NCBI GenBank assembly: GCA_014529385.2
Contig: CM043966.1
Location: 43,285,037 to 43,349,036, forward strand
Direction of reading: 5' to 3'
DNA: 64,000 nucleotides
Source of the DNA: Adiantum capillus-veneris
Lineage: Eukaryota; Streptophyta; Polypodiopsida; Polypodiales; Pteridaceae
A program made the translations under genes and the position numbers. Below the pieces are notes generated by a model. That model did not search any database and was not told the DNA's origin. It saw only the letters and a program-made list of their open reading frames with translations. Every line of letters begins with the position of its first letter. Positions within the stretch are counted from its first letter, which is position 1. This document shows, piece by piece, positions 9,331-20,514 of the stretch.

Positions 9331-10845
9331 TGTAACTAAGTCAGACTTTGTAAATAATTAATTTATTTACGAGAAAATAATTATCTAATTAGTTGTGTGC
9401 ACACCAGAATAGACCTAGCAGTTCTAAGGCCTCAGGTGAGCCTAAATGCGGGCCACAACACCTCAGAGGGACCTTAGCAGAAATTACCCTGAAGCCCTAG
9501 TGATTGGGAAATCGGGTCTTGAGAAAGGGGTAAGCAGTAGCCTCAGATTTTAGGCTCAGAAAAATACACGCGTCAGTACAAGCACATGAATGAGATGGGG
9601 TCCTTAGAACAGTGACCCTAAGGCTAATAAAGCTAATAAAGCCTTAGGGTAAGTTTCGTGAAATTAAATTTAACGGTCCGTGCCCGGGCTGGCGGCCGGA
9701 CAAGTGTGAACAGGTAAAGGCGGTGCAATGCCAGTGCGGCATTGCGCCGGCAGACCTTTGGTGTTCTCATAAAAGAATCATTGGTAGCAGTTGTTAGTTA
9801 GTTGCACATTTTTTTTAATTAATGAGCTAGAAGTTTTTAAAGTCAAAAGTTGAATGGTTTTTAAGTTTTTAAAGTAAGTGTGCCAAGTGGCACACTTACC
9901 AATGCAAACTAACTCTCTCTCACTCTCACTCTCACCCTCTCTCTCTTCTTAGCGCCCCCTCTCCCTGATGGCTATTTAGGAGCCCCCCCTCCCCCATTTT
10001 TAGGGCTGGCAGTGCACCTACCCCCCCTAATGTGAGCGTGCTCTACGCGGTGGAGCCCTCCATTGAAGCTTGAGAGCAGCCCCTTGCGACATATGTGGTA
10101 GCCTTGTGCTCCCATTGTCAAGAACAAGGGATCTCACAGACATAGACACCTTCTGGTGAAGTTTCATCGCGAGAAGCTGCCGTAGACGCTCTCTTAGCAG
10201 AGTGCGGTTGCTGTAATTCTCTGTTTTCAGCCCCTAATCACCTCGATTAGGGCTGTTTTCAGCAGATCAACCATAGAAATTCTCTTCTCTCTCCTTGTCC
10301 TAAGCCTACATCAAGTTTGGTGCGATTCCATCGCGAAGAAGACCTCTGTTTCAACGTAGGGGTGTGCACAGGTAAGAATTTCAGGTTATGTGCAGAAAAT
10401 TACAGCAAGCATGTGCGTGTGCATTTTGCTTGTTTCTCTTTTGTGTTCGATGCATGAATGAATGAGCATGAAGGCAACACATAACGGAAGATGGACTCTC
10501 CTCTGCGAGAGCTTCCGATGAGCTGTTTTGGAAGATAGACTCTCTTTTCGAGAGCTTCCAACCAGTCTCGCAGAATAGGGAAAATCCCCTAAGCAGAAAG
10601 AAAGTGGAAACACTTTCTCAGTCAGTAGTCAGAACAGAACAGAAGAAAGAATAGAGGACGGGCGTATGCCCCGTTCCTGTGCTTGTAAAGATTCTCCCTT
10701 TGTAATAAAGATATTCTCTTTATGGGGGGGGACCAGCCCATCTTCTGGTCCCCAATGAAGTGTCAAGTTTTCTCGCTCCCTCTAATTCTCTTGAGTATTT
10801 GAAGTGCAATTAAACGTCAGTTTACGCTTCCGTATTTTTATGACA
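9331..10845 (+). mobile_element. Solo LTR of the gypsy A family (1515 bp)
   Basis: The LTR starts TGTAACTAAGTCAGAC and ends CGTATTTTTATGACA, with perfect 5-bp GAGTT duplications on both sides and no primer site or internal region. A single LTR is usually left by recombination between the two LTRs of an inserted element. It is homologous, in inverted orientation, to the LTR at 2584-3475 but is about 620 bp longer. The extra segment (about 9876-10480) contains GTGCCAAGTGGCAC, a CT-rich tract and CACAGGTAAGAA. AATAAAG lies near 10700. Confidence 0.9.
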
Positions 10846-10850
10846 GAGTT
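10846..10850. repeat. Target-site duplication, right copy (GAGTT)
   Basis: Identical to 9326-9330. Confidence 0.85.
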
Positions 10851-10925
10851 GATGATATATTCAATTTTGGGCATAGGGTCTTTTTCTTTGAGCACTATCA
10901 CAATTTGTCCAAATCTGCATCAGGA
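10846..10925 (-). pseudogene. Copia-type gag fragment, upstream piece
   Basis: The minus strand reads VLKEKDPMPKIEYIINSL up to the insertion point of the solo LTR, where the fragment at 9140-9330 continues. The wording fits the end of a copia gag. Upstream (to about 11230) the minus-strand frame is Lys-rich and not recognised. Confidence 0.45.
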
Positions 10926-12308
10926 ACAGCTTTTAAAAGCATAGCTTAGGGTGCTCCGATACTCATATGCTAGCTGCAATATCAGAGTTTGGCTATGAGC
11001 ATCATATGATCATGTGCAATGGATTGTTGAGGTTTAGTGTATTCCCACTCTTGAAGTGAGGTTTTTTGGCTTTTGCTGGTGAAAATTTGTTGGCATTCTT
11101 TTTCTCCACCTCCTTCAAAAGCTTTTTGCTGAGCATGTGCCAGTGAACTACACTTGCCCATTGCTGTGTATTTACTTTCATTGTTGAGGTCACTGTGTTT
11201 CCTCTTTCTTGAAGGTATTTCCTCCACTTGCTTGAAAGGAAAATATTTGCTTTGTGGTAAAATTTGCTGGCCTTGGTCTCTCAGAGATTCACTAAGATGC
11301 TCTAGATGTTAGTTTAAGCAATTTCACTGTGTAAAATATGCAGGTGGATCACAAAGCGGGGCGTCAATTTGATACTGATTTAGTAAGTTAACTGCCCATT
11401 AATGGTTTTCTTATTTTGAACTTAACAGCCGGGTGGTATTACCATGGGGGATGAATTTTGTGCTACTTCCTAAATTAACTCCTCAGCGATGGTTCCTTTT
11501 TTTAAAATTGGAAAATCAGGTGGTATTACCAAGAAGGGGAGTGCATGCTTGCCTTAATTTTGCTGTGGTTGAAAATTATTTCAATGAGAAAGAGTCAATC
11601 ACTCAGATGCCATCTTACCATGTGCCGTATGCCTAGGTCATGAGGCTCAAATTTTCTGCACTGTCTTTTCTGCTTGCTCAAGTGTGCTAATTCTGTTCTT
11701 TGTGACAGTTGGAAGATATTTTCGTCACCATCTCGAGCACCACGTGGGTGCAGACAACAGGGCACAATCTCGAGTTCTTTTTCTTGGAAAAGATCACAGA
11801 CTATCTGGTTGTTTTAGGATAACAATGCTGTAGGCCTGGCGTTTTATGCCTTTCCTCATTATGGTATAGTTACTTGATTATTAGGGACTTAATAGTGTAG
11901 ATAAAAATTTCATTGTTCTATGAGTTTTATGTTCTTGAGTTTATAGCGGCAGCACACAAAGGCATCTTGAGCAGCTGTGTATGTTGTGTATGTGGCTTCA
12001 GTTTGTTATTTGTTGTGGCTTGTCAAATGTCAAGTATGCTGGTTCATTCTCAGTGTGATCTCTCACAAAAATTGCCATACTGGAGATCAATATCTACGCC
12101 TCCCAAAACTCCTGGGGTGGGATGGGGAGCGCGGGGGGGGGGCCCTTTACACTCGCTTTCTTCCCTTGATCTTCTTGCTGCTCAGAGCTCCTTGACCACA
12201 AATAAGCTTCGATACAAGTTGAACCATAAAAGAAAGGACATTAATCATCATATAGTGAAAGCACATCGTTGGTGCCTTCGTAGGCACTTGAACTGAATCT
12301 TGAAGTCC

Positions 12309-12367
<59 letters not shown>

Positions 12368-12800
12368 GGTTGGACAAGGTGTGAGAGAGGTACCCACAAA
12401 CCTGGGACTTACATTGACAGCTATGATAACTTGACTCGGCACAAAGAGGTGCATCAGACATGCTTGAAACTCCGTGATGAGATGCATGCATGGATGCAAA
12501 GACGGAGATTGCCATAAAGGCTCGAGAAAAAGAGGGTTCAACTCCAACAACCTATCTCTAGCATTCTTTTGTTAACTGCCCTTCCCTCAACTAGAAGGTG
12601 AGCAAAACATGAGGATGAATGTATTGATGACATGAATGCTATCCAAGACCATGTGCTACTTTGAGAACGATGGAAGGTAGACTACACGCCGGCCTTCATA
12701 AGATATGGCTTTCATCATCACTTCCATAAATATATTTTTAAGGGCTCTTTAACATGGAGTTCTCTCTTATCCTTCAAATAGCATTTAGATCATGGGTGGT
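10926..12800. other. No gene firmly recognised; possible old exons and a GA tract
   Basis: Short open pieces sit between splice-like signals, for example a 39-bp stretch between ATATGCAG and GTAAGT at 11344-11382, and one after TTTGTGACAG at about 11708 (RVLFLGKDHRL). I do not recognise a protein family, and exon calls by eye are weak. The (GA)n tract is listed separately. Confidence 0.35.
12311..12365. repeat. (GA)n microsatellite
   Basis: About 27 uninterrupted GA units. Confidence 0.95.
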
Positions 12801-12810
12801 TTGTCTTGCC

Positions 12811-13330
12811 TCAATGGGTGCAAGGGTTTCTTGTGGTGAAGCTATCTTTGGCTAAATGTCCAGCCTTGTCATGTTCATAACACTTATCGAGTTTGCGAAA
12901 ATAAGCTCCTTCGCCTTCATGGTCTTTCTTGATGGTTGCATTCTTATTCCTCCTCATCTCATGAAGAGAATTGGTGGTGTCTTTTAGCCTTATCATGTTC
13001 CTTTATCATAGTGGCAATTTCTTGGTAGTCTTCTTGATCATGCTTCTACTCAATGTGCATCAAGTAAATGGATATAGACTTGAGCTTATTAGTCGGGTTA
13101 GATATGTCTTGACTTCTTGCAATATCAAACTAAATGCAACAATTTTAAAGAAAATTTTAGATATCTTAGTCCTTGCCCCGAAAGCCCTTCAAAACTTTGT
13201 GAGGTTTCAATGATGTGGTAGCACCATATGTACGGTGGATGAAATTATCATCCAATGCCCTTAGAATCACTCCCAATTCTAGCTCATCCTTTTGCTAAAA
13301 ATTGCCAAGGCCTATTGTTGGTCTCATCAC
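12811..13330 (-). pseudogene. Copia-type gag remnant with a degenerate zinc knuckle
   Basis: Several minus-strand frames give weak but ordered matches to a Ty1/copia gag: ALDDNFIHRTYG near 13245, a region near KSISIYLMHIE at 13080, then RLKDTTNSLHEMRRNKN and KCYEHDKAGHLAKDS near 12880. The last is the zinc knuckle with the second Cys changed to His. Many stops and shifts. Pol is not visible. Confidence 0.4.
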
Positions 13331-14500
13331 AATCCTAAAATTCCTCCTCAAGGAATCATCTTGTCTTTACTTGCGGTTGTGGAATTCAAAGCTTTGAATT
13401 TGTCCAATCCTTTTTTTATGAAGGAGATGTAGAATTAGCGATGGGAAATGTCTTTGTTGAGTATAAGGTAGTGTCTAATGTTGAAGGATAAAAGAAGATG
13501 GTCAAAACAACACCTCTAAAAGACGCAATGATAACATACATGCAAGTTTGCTTGGAAGTAACCATGTTTGGGAATGTTGAAACGTTGCATGCCAAAAATG
13601 AATGCTTTGGTAGTCGGTTGAGTAAGCTATAGACAATGATAAAGCTATTTAAGTGTTGAGGACCTCTTGTTCTAAGCTAAACTATGTCACAGAATTGGGC
13701 TAGAGCGGAGCTTCTTGTTCTGCACAATTGAGTACTTAGTGGATAATCACATAAAATCAAATTGAAGATGTTTGAGTCCACTCAATTATTGGTATTGGAT
13801 GGGCGGTCAAATGCTAAGATGAGACTTTTCTCCAATATTGCGCCTCTTTCTTCTTGTGGGCATGGAATGACATGACAATGCGAGTCTCAGCATCGCACCC
13901 CACTTGAGTGCTTAGAGTTTGATTAGATTAGATATTTCTTTATCTACAAATACAACCATGAGCTTTCCTTGTACACATTCCTCTTCCAACCACAATGTGG
14001 ACACTCGATTGCGGTGCCCATTTTCACAATTCTTGAGCATCGAGTCACTGTGCCTCGTGCACATTTCACAATAAAAAATAGCAAGCAAGAGATGGAAAAA
14101 AGATGATATGAGACATACAGGTAGAGGAATTTAACACCTTCATCCACTACCTTAAAGAAAAAAAAGTAGATTAATGTCAAATGTTTGTCTCGCATCAACC
14201 AACATGGATTCTTTGTGTCAACCAAAACTTCACTGACGTTAACAAATATAACCTTTCTTGAAGATCACAAAGGATATCATGGAGGCAATTATGCAAGAGG
14301 GTATGCCTAAAATAGCACAAATATGGAGGGGCATTAAAATTTAGAGGATTAAAAATATAGTGATATAGATGCACCCTTTAGTATCATGTTAGGCTTGGGA
14401 AGTTTTTCACTTGTTTTTGCTTTCATGCATCTCATTAACACAAATCCTTACGATTTGATAACGTTTAAGCCTACATAAGGCTTTATAAGAAAGCATATAT

Positions 14501-14640
14501 AGAACTCTTGGGAGCAATTACTGGCTGTTGGAATATAAAGCTTGCACATTAGTTCCAAATAGCAAGTTAATGATGGTACACCATTTTACTTCCTCTTTCT
14601 TGTTATAAAAGTACCCAAGGGAATCAATTAAGAACCATCT
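14501..14640 (+). repeat. MITE-like repeat, copy 1
   Basis: Starts AGAACTCTTGGGAGCAATTA and continues with GCACATTAGTTCC...GCAAGTTAATGAT and ACTTCCTCTTTCTTGT. The same order occurs at 15345, and inverted at 44206-44560 and 48233-48384. Edges are approximate. Confidence 0.55.
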
Positions 14641-15344
14641 TTTGTTAACTAAGCATTAACTAAAATTTTCTAGCGGACTTTGCATGAAGTAGTGTTAAGT
14701 GTCTCATGGTGTGACCATACACACTGTTAACCTTAGGGCTCCATGCAAATATTGTCGCACCCACCTACGACTTTGTATCCTTAGTCTGAAAGTCTCGACG
14801 AGCTTAAACAAATGTCAAGGATTCTCCATTTGTTTTGTTGAAGCTAGTTAATTAGTACTACCAAATAAGGAAGACCCTTTAGAGGGAGCATTATAGGTTT
14901 TATGTTTTTGTCAAGGAGGAGGAGGAGGAGAAGAAGAAAATCACCTTCCCAACCTCAAATATATATCCTATCCAAGGAAGAAGAAACTTTACCAAATGAG
15001 TCACTGTAAAAGGATAACGATTTTTCCTTATTAGACTAGGTAGGACTCTTATTAGTTCTCATGTAATGGTTAAAAGCAATGGTGACCTAGCTTTCATTTA
15101 TGGGAACTCATGCTTTGTTTAGACTTTAGAAGGCCTTGGTACAGTATAAAACGACCACTGTTCGAGAATAGTGTGTCTCAGCTTACAATCATGCCACTAT
15201 GAAATTAAAAAATGCCCGTTGAGACCTTGACAATGTGAAAAGTTCATAAAACACTAAAAAGTATCTCATTCAACATGAAAATTTCCTTTTTGAAAATTCA
15301 TGAAAAATGATTTTTAGAAATGTTTTTTTTTTTCATAACTAGAT

Positions 15345-15420
15345 GGAACTCTTGGGAGCAGTTGTGGAGTATTAAATAAGAAAGCTTGCAAATCAGTGCC
15401 ACCTTGCAAGTTAATGATCT
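15345..15420 (+). repeat. MITE-like repeat, copy 2 (short)
   Basis: Starts GGAACTCTTGGGAGCAGTTG and continues with AGTGCCACCTTGCAAGTT, matching the inverse of the copy at 48233-48384. Confidence 0.55.
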
Positions 15421-16372
15421 AAAATCAGTAAATAGTTTATCACGGACACGAGAGATTATCTAAGCTCTAGTGCCTTCTATTGAAGGCCATGTTTTCCACT
15501 TGTGAATACTTTTCTCCCACATATATAAATCAAAGTATACACCATTTTGCATCCTTTCTAAGTTGTTTTATCACAAAATGCATGTAAACTAGAACCATAG
15601 AAAGGATCATAGTACCTTACGGCCTTTTAAATGCGCTCCATTTGGAGCATTTAGGTCTTCATACACATTATGTAGCTGCAAGGTTTTTGGTAAGCAAAAA
15701 AAATCATACCCTGACACACCGAGATTCATTGAGCACATATAATTTGGTGATCTTGTAGCGCTAATTAATTTCGGACGCAAAAGACTCGATTGAAAAAGTT
15801 TGAAAAAATAATCAAGGACAAATGAGGTTGACGGGCTTCCGGTTGTGCCGACTGTAATTATGATCGGCATAAGGTGGTGTCTTGTAATTCAAACCTATCA
15901 TATCCCCCAATTTTATATCAATGTAAAAAGATAATCCCTTCCCTCTCTCTAATTAATTCAAAATGCGGTTATGGTAAAAAGAAAAAAAATTAATTCGCAA
16001 ACATGGCCAGCACAAAATTATGGTGTTGTACAGACTCCATAAACAATCACGATCAGAGAAAAATTACTCATATTGCATGATGAGTCATGTGGCATTAAAA
16101 CCTCCTGCAATAAACTGCATTACACTCGAGTATACTAAGCAAGGGCAATAATCACAATGTCATTGAATTGCAGGCAAAGAACAAAAGGTCCCGCATCAGC
16201 TGTTCATAAACCCATGTATATAACAGAAGGCTTGAAAACGTTGTGGTGGAGTCTCAACAATAATATTAGGTTATGATCCATATGACTTTGGTGTGATTTA
16301 AGTTATATTCAAGAATCAAGGCCTGAACCTCCATGCAAGCAAGGCAGCTACGTGAGCGTGCATGACTGCCCC

Positions 16373-16990
16373 CTAATTGACTAATGTGCGGGTGGCAGAT
16401 GTGTGTGCACGGGCAGAGTAAGCGCAATTCCGTCCATTTCCCAAGCGTTTGCTCATGCTATTAATGCTAGCACCATGAGCTGCCCTAATTGCACGAGCTC
16501 CAGATGTAGTGGCCATGGGCGGGAGCTGGGAAGGGGCCAGCACTCGGATTGTATGCTGGCGCTTCGCTGCCTGCTCCTGCGCATAGGCTCTGTGGAGCTT
16601 TCGCTTGGACGCCTCCAACTTCTCCTCGTAGGTCAATTGAGAATTAGATGTCGATGATGGCATCGATATTGACGTGGTGCCCATCGAGGGCGCTGCACCC
16701 ATGTTTTCCTTAGGCATAGGCGCTGGTTTGGGTGCCCTCTTCACCTTCTCGATCTTCTGTATCGCCTGCTCCTTGTTGATCACGCTATCTTTTTTCTGGC
16801 GGACGATCACGTCCTTCCATGCCGCCACGATGCCCTGCGCTCGGGCGGCCACGCGGGAAGAAGGGTGCTTACGTAGGTCGTTCACCAGCTTCCCAAGCTG
16901 GGTTTCCTGCAGCAGAGGCAGAACGTGCTGGTCCTGGATTCGAGCCACCACCACCGCCATCATCTCCTCCAGCATATGCTCGATCGCCAT
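16373..16990 (-). CDS. TFIIS N-terminal domain protein, MED26-like (possibly a frameshifted retrocopy)
   Basis: The 205-residue frame has a TFIIS N-terminal (LW-type) domain at about residues 20-65 (ETQLGKLVNDLRKHPSSRV, then AQGIVAAWKDVIV). Next come a Lys/Pro/Ser-rich linker and a helical region KLEASKRKLHRAYAQEQ followed by AKRQHTIRVL, both typical of plant TFIIS-N/MED26-like proteins. In such proteins the domain docks onto the Pol II elongation or Mediator machinery. The frame stays open upstream to about 17094, where a stop occurs with no in-frame ATG. A plausible ATG at 17103 lies in another frame that looks coding until about 17055. So the true start needs a 1-base frameshift or an upstream exon. 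No intron is visible and the coding part is far richer in G+C than its surroundings, which suggests a processed copy. Family call fairly sure; integrity doubtful. Confidence 0.6.
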   Translation of the reverse strand: MAIEHMLEEMMAVVVARIQDQHVLPLLQETQLGKLVNDLRKHPSSRVAARAQGIVAAWKDVIVRQKKDSVINKEQAIQKIEKVKRAPKPAPMPKENMGAAPSMGTTSISMPSSTSNSQLTYEEKLEASKRKLHRAYAQEQAAKRQHTIRVLAPSQLPPMATTSGARAIRAAHGASINSMSKRLGNGRNCAYSARAHTSATRTLVN

Positions 16991-17103
16991 GGCGTCATCC
17001 TCCTCTCCTTCAGTCCCGAAAGCACGCAGCTCTTGCAGCCTGGCCTTCTGTCCAGCATCTCTGCGCGCACCACGTCCAGGCTGGGGTATCTTAAGCTAGC
17101 CAT
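16991..17103 (-). pseudogene. Likely frameshifted N-terminus of the TFIIS-N/MED26-like gene
   Basis: The minus strand from ATG at 17103 reads MASLRYPSLDVVRAEMLD. After about 17055 the other frame, in phase with the main ORF, reads GQKARLQELRAFGTEGEEDD up to the ATG at 16990. Both halves look coding and fit one protein if a single indel is assumed. Confidence 0.5.
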
Positions 17104-17439
17104 TTCTTTCTCTTGGACTCTACAAAATGCCGCTTTTATGTCGGATTAACATACGCCGCGCCTGATCTGCTTTTTGCTTTAGCGTCAGGGCCATGCTTTT
17201 CTGCTTTTCGCTGACGCGGCTTCTTCACGCTTCGGCCTTAGGCGGCACGCAAGCCGAAATAATTAAGCACATAAACCTTTGTTTTCAAAACAGAATTTAC
17301 ACACACGACTGTGTCTAAATATCGGACTCTTAAGGGATGTGGCACACCCTAAATTGTCGATCATTTTTTATGCCTTAGAAATTTTTCAAGGCGGCAAGGA
17401 AGGGGGAGTGCTTAAACAAAAGGGTAATTGAACAAGCGG

Positions 17440-17500
17440 GGGTTGGAACCCAGGTGCGTGCGTTCAATCACAATGCTCAACCACTAAACCAAGACTGCTC
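17440..17500 (-). repeat. tRNA-derived SINE head (A box and B box)
   Basis: On the minus strand a possible A box TTTAGTGGTTGAGCA is followed after a tRNA-like distance by a B box GGTTCCAACCC. There is no complete acceptor stem, so this is a SINE or tRNA relic and not a tRNA gene. Confidence 0.5.
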
Positions 17501-17667
17501 AGTGCTCGAACGCCGCCTGCCAGCGACTATATCTTAAACTCCTCTTAAGGCTGTGCCCAAGTGCGTTTTTTGGGCGGGGGAGGGAGACTTTATTTGTACA
17601 GGCGGCCCCGGTTATCGGTTGCGCTATGTATACATAGAGTCCGTTTATTAGCCCCAACCCACAAAAA

Positions 17668-17670
<3 letters not shown>

Positions 17671-17699
<29 letters not shown>
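17671..17699. repeat. (CA)n microsatellite
   Basis: About 14 CA units. Confidence 0.95.
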
Positions 17700-17704
<5 letters not shown>

Positions 17705-18159
17705 AATGACCATTTATCTTAATTACTACAATGAATATATATGATCTTATGCTATGGATAGACCACATGAAGTAAGACCTAGCAAAATTTTGGATAAATT
17801 TTCTTCCAAATATTGGGCAAATCATGGTCCTTCATTAAATAAAGGCGATGTCTTAGCCTTATGCGCCAACAATCCACGCGGGAATATATTGGTTTGAATG
17901 TTCTCAAGCTCATGTGCATTGATGGACCATGCAATAGGAGAGAGTCCTTTCCTCCACCTACATACTATGACCACACCAACACGAGCTATCACACAAGTAG
18001 AACATGAACACAAGCCATGGACACATTTTGCATTGAAAAGCATAAAAGCATGGTAAGTATTTAGTTGTGCTTCAGCAAATGTTTATACCTCTAAGTAGAT
18101 GATGTCGCAAGCTGATAATGTGGCATAATCCATCTGAGGGAGCGCGAAGGAATGAACCC

Positions 18160-18275
18160 AAAAAAATTGAAATACTCTAATGTCGAAATCGAAACACGGA
18201 ATAACCAAAGTTGCATCCCAAAATCCACCTGCAATGTGGAGGATGTGCAAAGTTTTGCTAATGTAGTAGTTGTAC
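18160..18275 (+). repeat. Dispersed repeat, copy 1
   Basis: Contains GCATCCCAAAATCCACC and GCTAATGTAGTAGTTG, matching in the same order the sequence at 25475-25570. Confidence 0.45.
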
Positions 18276-18709
18276 GAACAATCCTAACATAGAAAAAAAT
18301 TTATGCAAGGAGCTTTTCAGAGGGGAAAATGATAACAACATATGCTTTTAGTCATTGGATTTTTATAAGAAATCTCTTAAAGTGCTTTTGGGCCATATTA
18401 TTGTTTTTACAAATTAGAATGGTCACACTCTAAATAGTAATACTTATTTGACACGCAGAGAAGTGAATTGGAGCAAGGATGCAAAAATAGCAAGAAGATT
18501 GAAGTAATTAACTTATTGGCCAAGGTTGGTATTAAAATTCTAGTTCAATTGTAAACCCTCAAGAAATTTTTTACAAAGCGAGATTGTATGAAACTGTCGG
18601 GCTCAATTATAAGAGAACTTCCAGCTTGTAGTGGATTCAAAGATGATTAGCTTATCACAAGAAGTTTTGGACAAATTCTCACAACAATTCCCACATTGTG
18701 ACTTACCTC

Positions 18710-18792
18710 AACATCATGAGCTTCTGTGAGGGAGGCACTGCATACCTAGCTAGGTACGATTGGGGGCAGGGGACCGCCGTCCGGGTGGGGGG
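18710..18792 (+). repeat. Left arm of an inverted repeat flanking the copia element
   Basis: AACATCATGAGCTTCTG ... CCTAGCTAGGTACGAT ... GGGGGCAGGGGACCG is repeated in inverted orientation at 24205-24281. The arm ends in GGGGGG just before the copia LTR. Confidence 0.85.
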
Positions 18793-19126
18793 TGTAAAAG
18801 TAACTTATGATTTTAATAAGTGTGGACTTCCTTTCCACCTACCTCTATTTCCTAATTCCCACATGGACCCCTTTTACCTATGCAAGTCTCAACATGTGTC
18901 TATTCCCACCTACCTATAATTCCCATGTGATGGATAATCCTCACTTCCTCAACTTGTATATAAATCCCATTAGCTGCCCTCATTTGTAACAAGGTCTTCA
19001 CTCTTCATTCAAATGCAATCTATTGTCATTGCTCTATTTCTATCTTGCACTCTCTTATGTATTGACATTAGCATATTAATTAATAGTGATATTAATCACA
19101 TTTAAGTTAATCTCTAAGTTCTCACA
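18793..19126 (+). repeat. 5' LTR of the copia element
   Basis: TGTAAAAGTAACTTATGATT to AAGTTCTCACA; matches 23872-24204. A possible TATA box (TATATAAATC) lies near 18957. Confidence 0.95.
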
Positions 19127-19138
19127 TGGTATCAGAGC
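19127..19138 (+). other. Primer-binding site (initiator tRNA-Met) of the copia element
   Basis: TGGTATCAGAGC immediately after the 5' LTR. Confidence 0.95.
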
Positions 19139-19249
19139 AATAGAACTTAAGATTAATTTTTTTAATTAGCGTTAAGAGTATTCCATCTCTCTAGCCCACA
19201 CTCGAAGCCTCACTCTCCATTCTTTTCAAGGAACCCGAAACCTTGAAAG

Positions 19250-19860
19250 ATGGCCGAGTTAGCTTCTTCATCTTCCGCATCCACCTACAAGCCCCACTAC
19301 ATTATCGACAAGCTTAATGGAACTAGCTACCAAGTGTGGAAGATTCGGATGGAACTCTACCTCACGCAGCTGCAACTTTGGGACATCACGTCAGGAGTCG
19401 AAGAGCAACCTGACCACCCCGAAGACAAAGATTCAACATACTTCATCGACACCTATAATACTTGGCATAGTAGAAATAATAGTGCCAAGATCGGCAAGTC
19501 CAAATGGTGAAAAAGCTAACTACTGCTAGCGCCATTTAGAAGTTCTTCGAGAAGAACTACGAGCATATTGACCTCGTCTACCAAGTTTCCTTGATCAAGA
19601 AATTGGTAAACACTACCATGCCAGAGGGTCAGTCATCCTCCAAGTTTTTGGAGACGTGGCAAATACTTCTAGATGAAGTACTTATCTCAGGGCTTGCCAT
19701 CCCTGAAGAGCTTCAAAGTATGCTCTTATTGGCTTGTCTACCTGCATCATGGAGAGCCTTTATCACTACACAAGCCACTACGGCTAACTTGCAGCTACAA
19801 AATCTTGTAGCCAAGATCCATCAGGAGGAAACGCTTCGCGACCACACTAGCAACTCGTAG
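19250..19860 (+). pseudogene. Copia gag, N-terminal and core part
   Basis: Starts MAELASSSSASTYKPHYI with the expected LNGTSYQVWKIRMELYL of copia gag. After an in-frame stop near 19508 the same kind of sequence continues (LVNTTMPEGQSSSKFLETW; LACLPASWRAFITT) to a stop at 19858. The gag core is otherwise complete in order. Confidence 0.85.
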
Positions 19861-19881
19861 AAGTCCACAGCACTTGTCACT

Positions 19882-20514
19882 ATGACAAGAAACTCACGCC
19901 CTTACAACGGCAAGAAGCCTCAACATTCGGGCCCTCCTCGACAACACAATAATTCTGGAAGAAAGTCGCAATTTCAAAGCCACCACAATCACCAAAATTT
20001 AAAGCAATGCACCAACTGTCATCGCTTTGGACACCTCACAAAGGACTGTCGGCAACCACGCAATCAAGGTAATCGTCCTATCTCTCACCCTAACCTATAT
20101 CCTTCTTACCCTCAAGGGGGGACACGCCATGGCCAACCATCTCCTTTTATTTATGGTCAAGCTCATTATGCTGACATATCTACTTATGATAGCCCATCTT
20201 ATCCTTTGCAACTATATGCCATCATTATAGCTACTTCATATCCCAATATCTGGCTACTTGATATAGGCGCCACCCATCATATGACATATCACCTACACTG
20301 GCTATCCAACATCACTTATCTAGAACACCCTCTAGAAGTATGCCTCGGTGATAACAACATCCAGCTCGCCAAAGCTTATGGAGATGTTGTCATTAACCTA
20401 CCTAATGGCCTACACACCACTATTTCTCACGTATATTATGTCCCTGGTCTCAAGAAAAATCTCATCTCTGTCAGCGAGCTAATCGACAACGGCATCATCA
20501 TCAAATTCGTGTGA
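19882..20514 (+). pseudogene. Copia gag C-terminus (zinc knuckle) and protease
   Basis: A CCHC knuckle CTNCHRFGHLTKDC lies at about residues 43-56. The protease follows with WLLDIGATHHMT near residue 126, where D-I-G replaces the usual D-S/T-G, and HVYYVPGLKKNLISVSEL, the standard copia protease end. A TGA near 20512 ends the frame just before the pre-integrase region. Confidence 0.85.

Larger units (their letters stand above)
13331..16372. other. A/T-rich region without a recognised gene
   Basis: Long stretch of low coding potential. It holds two MITE-like copies (listed separately) and a GGA/GAA-rich tract at about 14919-14940. Short minus-strand frames at 13944-14225 and 15607-15870 have no recognisable domains. 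Confidence 0.5.
17104..18709. other. Intergenic region with a SINE head and a CA microsatellite
   Basis: No gene recognised. It holds a G+C-rich stretch at 17150-17260, the tRNA-like SINE head, the (CA)n tract, and at about 18160-18275 a dispersed repeat shared with 25475-25570. Confidence 0.5.

Noticed and set aside
16403-17149. Plus-strand frames of 60-141 codons opposite the TFIIS-N gene
   Set aside because: Shadows of the minus-strand coding region; no domains of their own.
17440-17500. A functional tRNA gene
   Set aside because: A/B boxes only; no complete acceptor, D and T stems.
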